Origin: Schinkia azotoformans LMG 9581
GTDB taxonomy: Bacteria; Bacillota; Bacilli; Bacillales; Bacillaceae_J
Length of the DNA stretch: 64,000 nucleotides
Reading direction: 5' to 3'
NCBI RefSeq assembly: GCF_000307855.1
Contig: NZ_AJLR01000033.1
Span: forward strand, 47,333 to 111,332
Below the pieces are notes generated by a model. That model worked only from the letters and a program-made list of their open reading frames with translations, was not told the origin of the DNA and made no database searches. How positions within the stretch are numbered: position 1 is the first letter of the stretch; each line of letters starts with the position of its first letter. The translations under genes were made by a program, and so were the position numbers. Shown here piece after piece: positions 1 through 7,961 of this stretch.

Positions 1-420
1 GCTTTCCTCATAAACTAAAAATTGTGGATACGCGTCTTGAAAGATTAACCAATTGCCTCGCTCTAAAAAAGTAAAATAGGAAACAGCTTCATTTTTTGTC
101 AATATTCTAGGTAGTATCCCACCTTTTAAATCGGTCATATTCCAGCCGCCATTTCTTGAAACCATATGCCCTAGAAAAGCCCAATGAATTTCCGGATGCC
201 GGAGATAATACTCTAAATATGCTTGTGTTCTTGTGACATTATTTTTATTAAATTGCTCGGTTTTTTCTGCTATTTGTTGGACAATCAACTGTTCTTCAGG
301 CAATAGTAAAGATTTTTGTATTTTAGAGGGTTCTTTGGATTTTTTCTTTAACTCCTTTTTAATTTTTGCAAGGGATTCGGGAAGTGCGATGTTGTTCTTG
401 TTGATAAGCCGCCTCCACAT
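1..420 (-). CDS. yppC: DUF2515 family protein (YppC-like), partial at the window edge
   Basis: The reverse strand is open from an ATG at 420 to base 1, giving 140 residues with the C-terminal part outside the window. The translation starts MWRRLINKNN and contains HWAFLGHMVSRNGGWN, FLERGNWLIFQDAYPQF and LVYEE, which I recognise as the conserved core of the Bacillus YppC/DUF2515 family. Function is unknown. The start is chosen because an AAGGTGG lies about 11 bases upstream; an in-frame GTG four codons earlier would abut that site. It is divergent from the cyclase gene, with about 90 bases between the starts. Family recognition is from memory. Confidence 0.8.
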   Translation of the reverse strand, partial: MWRRLINKNNIALPESLAKIKKELKKKSKEPSKIQKSLLLPEEQLIVQQIAEKTEQFNKNNVTRTQAYLEYYLRHPEIHWAFLGHMVSRNGGWNMTDLKGGILPRILTKNEAVSYFTFLERGNWLIFQDAYPQFLVYEES

Positions 421-511
421 GTTTGATGACACCCACCTTACATGAATTCTCCTCATATACTACGAATATGTATGGAATAAGATGAATTTGATTTAAGGGG
501 GATTGAGAAGT

Positions 512-2404
512 GTGAATGAAAAAATTACTACGCGACTGAATGAGCTAATTGAAAAGGTAAGAAATGACCAATCTCCGGAAGGTTATTGGAACTATACATT
601 TGAAACCGGGATTTCCACCGATTGTTATATGATTATTTTATTAAGGTCTTTAGAAATAGATGATGAAAATTTAATAAAGGGGTTATCGGAAAGAATAGTA
701 AGGAAACAACAAGAAAACGGGGCATGGAAATTGTTTCATGATGAGCCGAATGGCAATCTGTCTGATACAATTGGGGCCTACTACGCTCTCCTTTATTCAG
801 GGTATTACAATAAAAATGAGCCCCGTTTACGACTAGCTAGGCAATTTATCAAGACCAATGGTGGAATTGATAAATCTCATATGTTGACAAAAATTATGCT
901 GGCTCTTACCGGCCAATATAAGTGGCCAGTTTTTTTCCCCATTCCAATCGAGATGATCTTACTTCCAGTTTCATTTCCTATAAATTTTTATAGTTTTTCA
1001 GTATATGGCAGGGTCAACCTCGCGCCAATCATGATTCTTGCTAATAAAAAATTTAGCATTAAAACGTCAAAAACCCCTGATTTAAAAGATTTATTTATTC
1101 ATAGGGAAGAATTTGAACATGGACATTCATTTAGATTCAGAGAGTCAGAGGAGTGGCGATCGCTTTCTTCCCTTATCAATCAAGGGATAAAAAGTTTAAT
1201 AGGGTTGCCAAGTCATGTTCACCAATTAGCAACTGAGTATACGAAGCAATATATGCTAAGCAGAATTGAACCGGATGGCACTTTACTAAGTTATTTTAGT
1301 TCGACTTTTTTAATGATCTTTGCCCTCCTTTCGCTCGGGATTTCGAAATCAGATCCGATTATTGTCAATGCTGTAAAAGCCTTAAAATCAATGATATCCC
1401 GCGATATCAATGGTCTACCCCATATGCAATTTACTACAGCGAATGTATGGAACACTTCCCTCCTAACCTATGCTTTACAGGAATCAGGGATTTCATCGGA
1501 TGATATCGTGGTCAAAAAAGCGAACAATTACTTATTAAAAAAACAGCATTATAAATATGGCGATTGGGTCATCCATAATCCATCAGCCCTTCCTGGAGGT
1601 TGGGGTTTTTCCGAAAGTAATACGATTCATCCCGATGTTGACGATGCAACCGCTTCTTTACGATCCATTGCAAGAAATGTACGGAAAGATTGGAGATGTA
1701 GGCAGGCATGGGATAGGGGCATCCAATGGGTATTATCTATGCAGAATGATGATGGTGGATGGCCGGCCTTTGAAAAGAATACGAATAGTAAAATCGTCCA
1801 TCTGTTCCCGGTTGAAAAAGCAGAGTATTTTCTTACTGATCCATCCTGTGCAGATTTAACGGGAAGAACTCTTGAATTTCTTGGAATGTATACCAACCTT
1901 TCTAAAACGCATCCATCGATTAAAAGAGGGGTGGATTGGCTTTTGAAAAATCAAGAGAGAAATGGGTCTTGGTATGGCCGTTGGGGAATTTGTTATATTT
2001 ATGGAACATGGGGAGCAGTTACAGGGTTACGGGCAGTAGGGATTTTACCTACCGATCCAATGATCTCAAAAGCTGTAAAATGGCTTAAGGAGATCCAAAA
2101 TAGTGATGGCGGCTGGGGTGAATCATGCCAAAGCGATTTAAACAAAAAATATATTCCGTTGAACGCTAGTACATTAACACATACCGCCTGGGCCGTTGAT
2201 GCCCTCATTGCCGCAAGTGATAAGCCGACAAGATCGATTCAACGGGGTGTTGATTATTTATTAGAAAATATTCACAAAGAGGATTGGACGACTAACTATC
2301 CGAAAGGTGCGGGAATGGCTGGTGACTTTTATATCCATTACCATAGCTATCGTTATATCTTTCCAATCCTAACATTAGCACATTACCGTAAAAAGTTTTC
2401 TTGA
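512..2404 (+). CDS. sqhC: Squalene-hopene/sporulenol cyclase family protein
   Basis: A 630-residue class II terpenoid cyclase. The catalytic DXDD acid motif reads DVDD at about residues 375-378 (HPDVDDATAS). QW-type repeats are visible as PGGWGFSE, DDGGWPAFE, NGSWYGRWG and SDGGWGES. In Bacillus the orthologue SqhC cyclises tetraprenyl-beta-curcumene to sporulenol, a spore sesquarterpene, but sequence alone does not separate this from squalene-hopene cyclisation; no squalene synthase or curcumene synthase gene is in the window. I prefer GTG 512 as start: AAGGGGG at about 495-501 is ten bases upstream, whereas TTG 503 would abut it. It appears monocistronic. Confidence 0.88.
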   Translation: MNEKITTRLNELIEKVRNDQSPEGYWNYTFETGISTDCYMIILLRSLEIDDENLIKGLSERIVRKQQENGAWKLFHDEPNGNLSDTIGAYYALLYSGYYNKNEPRLRLARQFIKTNGGIDKSHMLTKIMLALTGQYKWPVFFPIPIEMILLPVSFPINFYSFSVYGRVNLAPIMILANKKFSIKTSKTPDLKDLFIHREEFEHGHSFRFRESEEWRSLSSLINQGIKSLIGLPSHVHQLATEYTKQYMLSRIEPDGTLLSYFSSTFLMIFALLSLGISKSDPIIVNAVKALKSMISRDINGLPHMQFTTANVWNTSLLTYALQESGISSDDIVVKKANNYLLKKQHYKYGDWVIHNPSALPGGWGFSESNTIHPDVDDATASLRSIARNVRKDWRCRQAWDRGIQWVLSMQNDDGGWPAFEKNTNSKIVHLFPVEKAEYFLTDPSCADLTGRTLEFLGMYTNLSKTHPSIKRGVDWLLKNQERNGSWYGRWGICYIYGTWGAVTGLRAVGILPTDPMISKAVKWLKEIQNSDGGWGESCQSDLNKKYIPLNASTLTHTAWAVDALIAASDKPTRSIQRGVDYLLENIHKEDWTTNYPKGAGMAGDFYIHYHSYRYIFPILTLAHYRKKFS

Positions 2405-2498
2405 GCGATTTAAAGGCTGACAGGGGGGTAAACTTTTACCACTCTTTCGACCTTTTTGTGATATTGTAAAGTTATATAAAAGTAGACCAGTAATTTTA

Positions 2499-2527
2499 TT
2501 GACAGAAAACGGGTAATATGATATTTA
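2499..2527 (+). promoter_or_regulatory. Putative sigma-A promoter of htpG
   Basis: TTGACA at 2499-2504 is followed after 17 bases by a weak -10, TATTTA, at 2522-2527. The predicted transcription start is close to the CIRCE element that follows, the usual CIRCE placement. Confidence 0.5.
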
Positions 2528-2543
2528 AATTAATGGTTAGTAT

Positions 2544-2570
2544 TTAGCACTCGGTTTGGTAGAGTGCTAA
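2544..2570 (+). promoter_or_regulatory. CIRCE element (HrcA operator)
   Basis: A perfect nine-base inverted repeat, TTAGCACTC at 2544-2552 and GAGTGCTAA at 2562-2570, with a nine-base spacer. This matches the CIRCE consensus exactly. It sits 33 bases before the htpG start codon and just downstream of the putative promoter, where HrcA would repress transcription. Confidence 0.93.
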
Positions 2571-2603
2571 TATTATTAATAAACTTTTGAAAGGAGAAAT
2601 AGC

Positions 2604-4484
2604 ATGACAAAAATGCAGTTTAAAGCCGAATCAAAAAGACTATTAGAAATGATGATTAACTCCATCTATACGCATCACGAGGTATTTTTACGAGAATTAA
2701 TTTCAAACGCCAGTGATGCTATAGACAAAATCTATTATAAAGCGTTAACAGATGATAGCTTAACCTTTAATAAGGACAGCTACTACATAAAAGTGGTACC
2801 CGATAAAGAAACAAGAACATTAAAAATCATAGATACTGGTATCGGAATGACAAAAGAAGAGCTGGAGAATAATTTGGGTACCATTGCAAAGAGCGGGTCC
2901 TTAGCTTTTAAAACTGAAAACGAAGCGAAAGATGGCTATGATATTATCGGTCAGTTTGGCGTTGGTTTTTATGCAGCATTTATGGTCGCTGATGTAGTCA
3001 CTGTCATCACTAAAGCATTAGGCAGTGAGGAAGCCTATAAGTGGGAATCTGAAGGTGCCGATGGCTATACGATTGAGCCTGTAGAAAAGGATTCAGTAGG
3101 TACCGAGATTATTTTAAAAATTAAAGAAAACACGGAAGATGAAAAGTATGATGAGTATTTGGATGAGTATAGACTAAAATCCATCATCAAAAAATACTCT
3201 GATTTTATTCGTTATCCTATTAAAATGGATATCACATCGAGCCGCCCAAAAGAAGGAAGCGACAACGAATTCGAGGACTACACAGAAGAACAAGTGATCA
3301 ATAGTATGGTTCCAATTTGGAGAAAAAACAAAAATGAGTTGACCGGGGAAGATTATGAGAATTTTTATGCTGAGAAGCGTTATGGATTCGACAAACCAAT
3401 CAAGCATATCCATACAAGTGTCGATGGTGCTGTAAGATATAATGCAATATTATTTATACCGGAAAAAGCTCCATTTGATTATTATTCAAAAGAATTTGAG
3501 AAGGGGCTCGAGTTGTATTCAAATGGCGTCTTAATCATGGAAAAGTGCGCTGACTTGCTTCCAGATTATTTTGGCTTTGTCAAAGGTTTGGTAGACTCAG
3601 AAGACTTATCACTTAATATTTCACGAGAAATGCTTCAGCATGACCGCCAATTAAAGATCATTGCGAAAAATATTAATAAAAAAATTAAGAGCGAACTGCA
3701 AAGTTTATTGAAAAATGATCGTGAGAAATATGAGAACTTCTTCGATTCCTTTGGCAGACAATTAAAATATGGAGTTTATAGCGATTTTGGAACACATAAA
3801 GATGTATTACAAGATTTATTGCTATTCTACTCTTCAAAAGAGAAGAAGCTTGTTACATTAGATGAATATGTAGCAAGAATGCCTGAGGACCAAAAATATA
3901 TTTACTACGCTTCCGGTGATTCTGTAGAAAGAATCGATAAGATGCCACAAACAGAACTGGTGGCGGAAAAAGGCTATGAAATTCTCTATTTCACCGATGA
4001 AATCGATGAGTTTGCGATTAAGATGCTGATGACGTATAAAGAAAAAGAATTTAAATCTGTTTCAAGCGGAGATTTAGGGATTGAAGCTGAGGAAAATCAG
4101 GAAGATAAAGCTGCAGAACAGACAGAAAACAAAGAGCTTTTTAGCTATATGAAGGAAATTTTAGCTGGTAAAGTTAAGGATGTTCGAATCTCAAAGCGTC
4201 TAAAATCACATCCGGTTTGCCTATCCACAGATGGTGAAGTAACGATCGAAATGGAAAAAATATTAAGCATGATGCCAGGTAACGAGAATGTAAAGGCTGA
4301 CAAGGTATTAGAAATCAACGTAAACCACGACGTCTTTAAGTCGTTACAAGATGCCTTCGCCAGTGATAAAGAGAAAGTAGCATTATACACAAATCTATTG
4401 TATAATCAAGCACTTTTAATCGAAGGTCTGCCAATTAACGACCCAGTTGAATTTACGAATGATATTTGTAAGATTATGGTGTGA
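2604..4484 (+). CDS. htpG: Chaperone protein HtpG (Hsp90)
   Basis: A 626-residue cytosolic Hsp90 of normal bacterial length. The GHKL ATPase domain is clear: [10 protein letters not shown] near residue 35, DTGIGMT near 80 and [11 protein letters not shown] near 115; middle and C-terminal dimerisation domains follow to the end. It is an ATP-driven chaperone for stress-labile clients. The ATG at 2604 has an AAAGGAGA site at the normal distance. The gene stands alone between a CIRCE-bearing promoter and a terminator. HrcA/CIRCE control is implied by the upstream sequence; in B. subtilis htpG is instead a class III gene without CIRCE. Confidence 0.97.
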   Translation: MTKMQFKAESKRLLEMMINSIYTHHEVFLRELISNASDAIDKIYYKALTDDSLTFNKDSYYIKVVPDKETRTLKIIDTGIGMTKEELENNLGTIAKSGSLAFKTENEAKDGYDIIGQFGVGFYAAFMVADVVTVITKALGSEEAYKWESEGADGYTIEPVEKDSVGTEIILKIKENTEDEKYDEYLDEYRLKSIIKKYSDFIRYPIKMDITSSRPKEGSDNEFEDYTEEQVINSMVPIWRKNKNELTGEDYENFYAEKRYGFDKPIKHIHTSVDGAVRYNAILFIPEKAPFDYYSKEFEKGLELYSNGVLIMEKCADLLPDYFGFVKGLVDSEDLSLNISREMLQHDRQLKIIAKNINKKIKSELQSLLKNDREKYENFFDSFGRQLKYGVYSDFGTHKDVLQDLLLFYSSKEKKLVTLDEYVARMPEDQKYIYYASGDSVERIDKMPQTELVAEKGYEILYFTDEIDEFAIKMLMTYKEKEFKSVSSGDLGIEAEENQEDKAAEQTENKELFSYMKEILAGKVKDVRISKRLKSHPVCLSTDGEVTIEMEKILSMMPGNENVKADKVLEINVNHDVFKSLQDAFASDKEKVALYTNLLYNQALLIEGLPINDPVEFTNDICKIMV

Positions 4485-4502
4485 TTTTTATTTTACAAAA
4501 AC

Positions 4503-4544
4503 AGCCCGGATTCTTGTGTGTGGAATTCAGGGCTATTTTCTTTA
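4503..4544 (+). terminator. Rho-independent terminator after htpG
   Basis: AGCCCGGATTC and GAATTCAGGGCT form a stem with one bulged base, followed by ATTTTCTTT, 19 bases after the htpG stop codon. Confidence 0.75.
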
Positions 4545-4610
4545 ATTAATGATTGAAGTTACTTTACAATTTGCTATTGAAGTTATATGATTAATATGAA
4601 ATATTGGAAA

Positions 4611-4703
4611 ACTACTAGGGGTGCCCGGATGCTGGGCTGAGAGAAAAATTTTCGTTTTCAACCCTTTGGACCTGATCCGGATTATACCGGCGTAGGAAAG
4701 TAG
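4611..4703 (+). promoter_or_regulatory. TPP riboswitch (THI box)
   Basis: The conserved blocks occur in order: ACTAGGGGTGCCC, GGCTGAGA, ACCCTTTGGACCTGATCCGG and CCGGCGTAGGAAAGTA. These are the helices and pyrimidine-sensor and pyrophosphate-sensor segments of the thiamine pyrophosphate aptamer. A terminator-like hairpin follows at 4735-4768, so binding of TPP probably ends transcription before thiM-thiW. Confidence 0.95.
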
Positions 4704-4734
4704 ATGGTTTACATACTTTTCTTATTGTTATTGA

Positions 4735-4768
4735 AGCCAGGTTCTGTTTTGAGGATCTGGCTTTTTAT
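4735..4768 (+). terminator. Riboswitch expression-platform terminator
   Basis: AGCCAGGTTC and GGATCTGGCT pair around TGTTTTGA and are followed by TTTTTAT. Its position about 30 bases after the TPP aptamer makes it the likely attenuator. Confidence 0.75.
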
Positions 4769-4789
4769 ATTGATCGGTTATCATAGGCT

Positions 4790-4840
4790 AGTTTGATTCC
4801 CGAAAGCTGAACTTGAAAGTCAAACTGGGAATCAAAGTTC
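4790..4840 (+). promoter_or_regulatory. Overlapping inverted repeats in the thiM leader
   Basis: TTTGATTCCC at 4792-4801 is a perfect inverted match to GGGAATCAAA at 4827-4836. The overlapping AGTTTGA at 4790-4796 also matches TCAAACT at 4820-4826, and GAACTT at 4809-4814 matches AAGTTC at 4835-4840. The pairings are partly mutually exclusive. There is no T-run, so this is not an ordinary terminator. Role unknown. Confidence 0.5.
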
Positions 4841-4910
4841 CTATTTGATCTTTAATTCGAAAAAACTATAACTTTAAGCGATAACAGATAATAAATAACG
4901 GAGAATAAAA

Positions 4911-5717
4911 ATGAACAAAGAGATATCAAGCAAATTAATAAACAAAATCAGAGAAAATAAGCCTCTTATACATAACATCACAAATATAGTGGTAGCTAAT
5001 TTTACAGCAAATGGTTTATTAGCGCTCGGTGCCAAACCAGTCATGGCATCTGCTCCGGAAGAAGTTGCGGAAATGACTAAAGCGGCCAATGCTCTTGTAT
5101 TAAATATGGGAACGTTAAACAGAGAGCATCTAAAAGCAATGATCAATTCCGGTAAAGCGGCCAATGAAAAGGGAATCCCGGTTGTGGTGGATCCTGTTGG
5201 AGTTGGTGCTACCCAATTCAGAACGGAGTCGGCACAACAACTACTCCGTGAGGTTAAAGTTAACTTCATAAGAGGGAATGCAGCAGAGATTGCTAATCTA
5301 ATAGGGCAAGCATGGGAGATCAGAGGTGTTGAAACAGGTAAAAGCGGTGGGAATATTATTGATTTAGCTAGGTTTGCAGCACAAAAACTTCAGGCAACTG
5401 TAATTGTTACTGGAAAAGAAGATACCATTACAGATGGGGCAACTACATTCTTAGTTCGTAACGGTCATCCATTATTAACAAAGGTGACTGGAACTGGCTG
5501 TTTGTTATCTGCAGTTATAGGTGCATTTGCGTCTGTGGGAGGTGTCTCGCTCCAAGCAGCAGTAGCTGCACTTACTACATATGGAATTGCGGCAGAAATT
5601 GCCGCCGCCAAAACAGCCGAGCTTGGGCCAGGCAGCTTTCAAATAGAATTTATTAATCAACTAGCACTTATAAGCCCAACGCAAATTGAACAAAACAGCC
5701 AATTTGAAAGATTATAA
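4911..5717 (+). CDS. thiM: Hydroxyethylthiazole kinase ThiM
   Basis: A 268-residue ribokinase-like enzyme that phosphorylates 4-methyl-5-(2-hydroxyethyl)thiazole in thiamine salvage. Visible signatures are PLIHNITNIVVANFTANGLL at the N-terminus, PVVVDPVGVGAT in the middle and VTGTGCLLSAVIGAF near the C-terminus, the last holding the catalytic Cys and anion-hole glycines. The ATG follows ACGGAG. It sits behind a TPP riboswitch and directly upstream of thiW, so thiazole uptake and phosphorylation are co-controlled. thiE and thiD are not in this window. Confidence 0.96.
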   Translation: MNKEISSKLINKIRENKPLIHNITNIVVANFTANGLLALGAKPVMASAPEEVAEMTKAANALVLNMGTLNREHLKAMINSGKAANEKGIPVVVDPVGVGATQFRTESAQQLLREVKVNFIRGNAAEIANLIGQAWEIRGVETGKSGGNIIDLARFAAQKLQATVIVTGKEDTITDGATTFLVRNGHPLLTKVTGTGCLLSAVIGAFASVGGVSLQAAVAALTTYGIAAEIAAAKTAELGPGSFQIEFINQLALISPTQIEQNSQFERL

Positions 5718-5744
5718 GGTAACAAAAACAAAGGAGGAGTGTCT

Positions 5745-6257
5745 ATGGCAAAAACAATGAAAATGACAATGACAGCGATGCTTGTTGCTGTAGGAACTTT
5801 GACAAGTCACTTATTCTTCATTCCACTTGGCTTTGCCAAGGTTTTTCCAATGCAGCATTTTATAAATGTATTGTCAGCCGTGTTATTAGGCCCGGGATAC
5901 GCGGTAATGCAAGCATTCTCAGTTTCCCTAATAAGAAATATGATGGGGACAGGGTCCTTATTTGCTTTTCCAGGAAGCATGATTGGCGCCTTTTTAGCTG
6001 CTTATTTGTATCAAAAATCAAAGAAGTTAATGTTCGCTTTTATGGGTGAAATTGTTGGAACTGGAATTTTAGGAGCAATCGTTTGCTATCCTATTGCCAC
6101 ACTTGTTTTGGGGAAAGAGGTTGCCTTATTTGGTTTTATTCCGGCCTTTTTAACAAGTTCAATTGCTGGTGGAATATTAGGACTTATTATTCTTAGTATT
6201 GTCCTTAAAAACTCCGCATTCAAAACGTTTCAACAGAATAATTTTTTTCAGAAATAA
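5745..6257 (+). CDS. thiW: Thiazole ECF transporter substrate-binding component ThiW
   Basis: A 170-residue integral membrane protein, small and hydrophobic with about five or six membrane segments, matching the ThiW S-component of energy-coupling factor transporters. Motifs such as HLFFIPLGFAKVFPMQHFIN and GTGSLFAFPGSMIGA are typical of the family. It would bind the thiazole precursor and use the shared EcfAA'T module encoded elsewhere. ATG 5745 is chosen because AAGGAGG at 5731-5737 is seven bases upstream; the in-frame GTG at 5739 overlaps that site. It is 27 bases downstream of thiM in the same riboswitch-controlled operon. Confidence 0.92.
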   Translation: MAKTMKMTMTAMLVAVGTLTSHLFFIPLGFAKVFPMQHFINVLSAVLLGPGYAVMQAFSVSLIRNMMGTGSLFAFPGSMIGAFLAAYLYQKSKKLMFAFMGEIVGTGILGAIVCYPIATLVLGKEVALFGFIPAFLTSSIAGGILGLIILSIVLKNSAFKTFQQNNFFQK

Positions 6258-6264
6258 GGATGAA

Positions 6265-6310
6265 AAAACACAGAGCTTGGTTCTTATAACCGGAACTCTG
6301 TGTTTTTTAT
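6265..6310 (+). terminator. Terminator after thiW
   Basis: A stem of AACACAGAG and CTCTGTGTT, extended by GGTTC/GGAAC, is followed by a run of six T. Confidence 0.88.
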
Positions 6311-6409
6311 TTGCATCCCATAAACTAATTCTCTACTATAAAATATAATAAAAGGCAAAATAATATAAAGTACAATAATTCATTTTAATAAATTCTAGGG
6401 GGAATTCAC

Positions 6410-7192
6410 ATGATGCCATCATTGTTTATCGCACACGGATCACCAACACTTGCAATTGAAGATAATTTATATACACAATATTTAACTGCATTAGGGAAAA
6501 CTTTACCAAAGCCAAAAGCCATCGTATTGTTTTCGGCTCATTGGGTGTCGCCAGTCCAAACGGTTAGTAATGTTGACGAATTTAAAATGATTTATGATTT
6601 TTACGGTTTTCCTGATGAAATGTATAATATCGTTTATCCTGCAAAAGGATACAAGGATTTAACAATTGATATCGTCGATTTATTTAAGGACCATGGGATT
6701 TCCTTTAGGGTTGATGAAACCAGAGGACTAGACCATGGGGCATGGGTTGTCCTAAGATTGCTATATCCAAATGCCGATGTTCCTGTCATTTCAATGTCGG
6801 TTAATCCGAACCTTTCACCAGAAGAACAATATAAAATTGGAGCGTCTTTATTTAAATTAAGGGAAAAAGATGTTTTAATTATTGGAAGTGGTGGAACCGT
6901 CCATAACCTAAGAGCACTAAATTGGAGCAAACAAAGTGGAGATGCTGACGGGTGGGCCGTTGAATTTGATGATTGGATTGGTGACCATATTAACAAGTGG
7001 GATCTGGATTCACTATTTAAATATGATGCAATAGCTCCTAATGCCGAGTTAGCTGTACCGCCTTATGGAAACGAACACTTTGTTCCTATCTTTTATGCGA
7101 TGGGGGCGGCCGATAATGAGAAAAAGGCAAAATTAATTCACTCCAGCTATCAATATGGAAATCTTAGCCATAGTGTATGGCAATTTGGGTAA
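6410..7192 (+). CDS. DODA-type extradiol ring-opening dioxygenase (LigB/YgiD family)
   Basis: About 260 residues, the size of class III extradiol dioxygenases of the YgiD/4,5-DOPA type. The N-terminal FIAHGSP and LFSAHWVSP supply the metal-binding histidines; RGLDHGAWVVLRLLYP and IIGSGGTVHNLRAL are further family blocks, and NEHFVPIFYAMG lies near the C-terminus. Such enzymes cleave catecholic rings with Fe(II) or Zn(II); the natural substrate here cannot be told. Two adjacent ATGs (6410, 6413) follow AGGGGG. The DoxX gene 62 bases downstream is probably co-transcribed, a common pairing for this family. Confidence 0.88.
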   Translation: MMPSLFIAHGSPTLAIEDNLYTQYLTALGKTLPKPKAIVLFSAHWVSPVQTVSNVDEFKMIYDFYGFPDEMYNIVYPAKGYKDLTIDIVDLFKDHGISFRVDETRGLDHGAWVVLRLLYPNADVPVISMSVNPNLSPEEQYKIGASLFKLREKDVLIIGSGGTVHNLRALNWSKQSGDADGWAVEFDDWIGDHINKWDLDSLFKYDAIAPNAELAVPPYGNEHFVPIFYAMGAADNEKKAKLIHSSYQYGNLSHSVWQFG

Positions 7193-7254
7193 GAAACAAG
7201 CATACAATGAATTAAGGACAAATAGTTCTTGATTAATTGGGGGTGCTTTAAGAA

Positions 7255-7659
7255 GTGAATAAAAGTGAGATTAGTATTTTACTTTTACGAGTTTTCCTAG
7301 GAACCAGCTTCTACATTCATGGATTAGCTAAGTTTAAAAAAGGTCTAGCGAATACAGCTGACCATTTTGCAAGTTTGGGTCTGCCGGAATTTTTAGCTTA
7401 TGCTGTAGCCTACATTGAACTTTTCGGAGGAATTGCTTTAGTATTTGGCCTAGGCAGTAGAATCGTTTCTATCCTATTTGGAATTATAATGATTGGGGCA
7501 ATTTTCAAGGTGAAACTATCCGCCGGTTTCTTAGGAGGGTATGAGTTAGATATAGCTTACCTAATCATCGCTCTTTTAATTGCTATTAATGGCAGTAAGC
7601 TATTTACCCTTGATCATCTTTTATTTAAATCAGGAAACTTTAAAACAAAAACTACTTAA
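7255..7659 (+). CDS. DoxX family membrane protein
   Basis: A 134-residue protein with four predicted membrane segments. It opens with LLLRVFLGTSFYIHGLAKF and continues YIELFGGIALVFGLGSR, both typical of DoxX/SURF4-like proteins. Members take part in redox reactions linked to quinones or thiol stress but are poorly defined biochemically. The GTG start follows TTGGGGGTG. It lies behind the dioxygenase gene and ahead of a terminator, so the two probably form an operon. Confidence 0.88.
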   Translation: MNKSEISILLLRVFLGTSFYIHGLAKFKKGLANTADHFASLGLPEFLAYAVAYIELFGGIALVFGLGSRIVSILFGIIMIGAIFKVKLSAGFLGGYELDIAYLIIALLIAINGSKLFTLDHLLFKSGNFKTKTT

Positions 7660-7684
7660 AAGAATTGTATTGTAAATCCAATGC

Positions 7685-7715
7685 ACCGCACTACCAAAAG
7701 GTAATGCGGTTTTTC
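7685..7715 (+). terminator. Terminator after the doxX gene
   Basis: ACCGCA-C-TACC pairs with GGTA-A-TGCGGT across an AAAA loop and is followed by TTTTT. Confidence 0.8.
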
Positions 7716-7815
7716 ATATATTCACTTATAGGAATTTCCTATATACCTATATAAAATACTAATTAGTCGGATCGCCCAAAGGTTGGAACGCAACAATTTT
7801 AATATGGCTATGACT

Positions 7816-7852
7816 TAAAAAAAGAAAAGATTACGGTCTTTTCTTTTTTATT
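7816..7852. terminator. A/T-rich hairpin, probable terminator
   Basis: AAAAAAGAAAAGA pairs with TCTTTTCTTTTTT around TTACGG. It lies 100 bases after the first terminator, within a gene-free stretch (7660-7961). Apart from the two hairpins, that stretch holds the promoter region of the next gene. Confidence 0.55.
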
Positions 7853-7854
7853 TA

Positions 7855-7897
7855 AGTGATTTCTATCACAAACAGAAACGTTCATAAATGTTACATT
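7855..7897 (+). promoter_or_regulatory. Fnr/Crp-type site with extended -10 promoter
   Basis: AGTGA-TTTCTA-TCACA at 7855-7870 matches the B. subtilis Fnr consensus TGTGA-N6-TCACA at nine of ten positions. An extended -10, TG-T-TACATT, lies at 7889-7897. If transcription starts near 7904, the site centre is at about -41.5, the class II activator position. A second palindrome, TGAGAA-ATG-TTCTCA at 7905-7919, would then overlap the transcript start. Confidence 0.5.
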
Positions 7898-7961
7898 ACT
7901 ATTATGAGAAATGTTCTCACTGTAATAATAGGTAAAAGGCCTAAACAAAGGAGACATAATA

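Noticed and set aside
233..445. Forward reading frame of 70 codons at the left edge
   Set aside because: It lies entirely across the reverse-strand DUF2515 gene, which has a recognisable family pattern and ribosome site.
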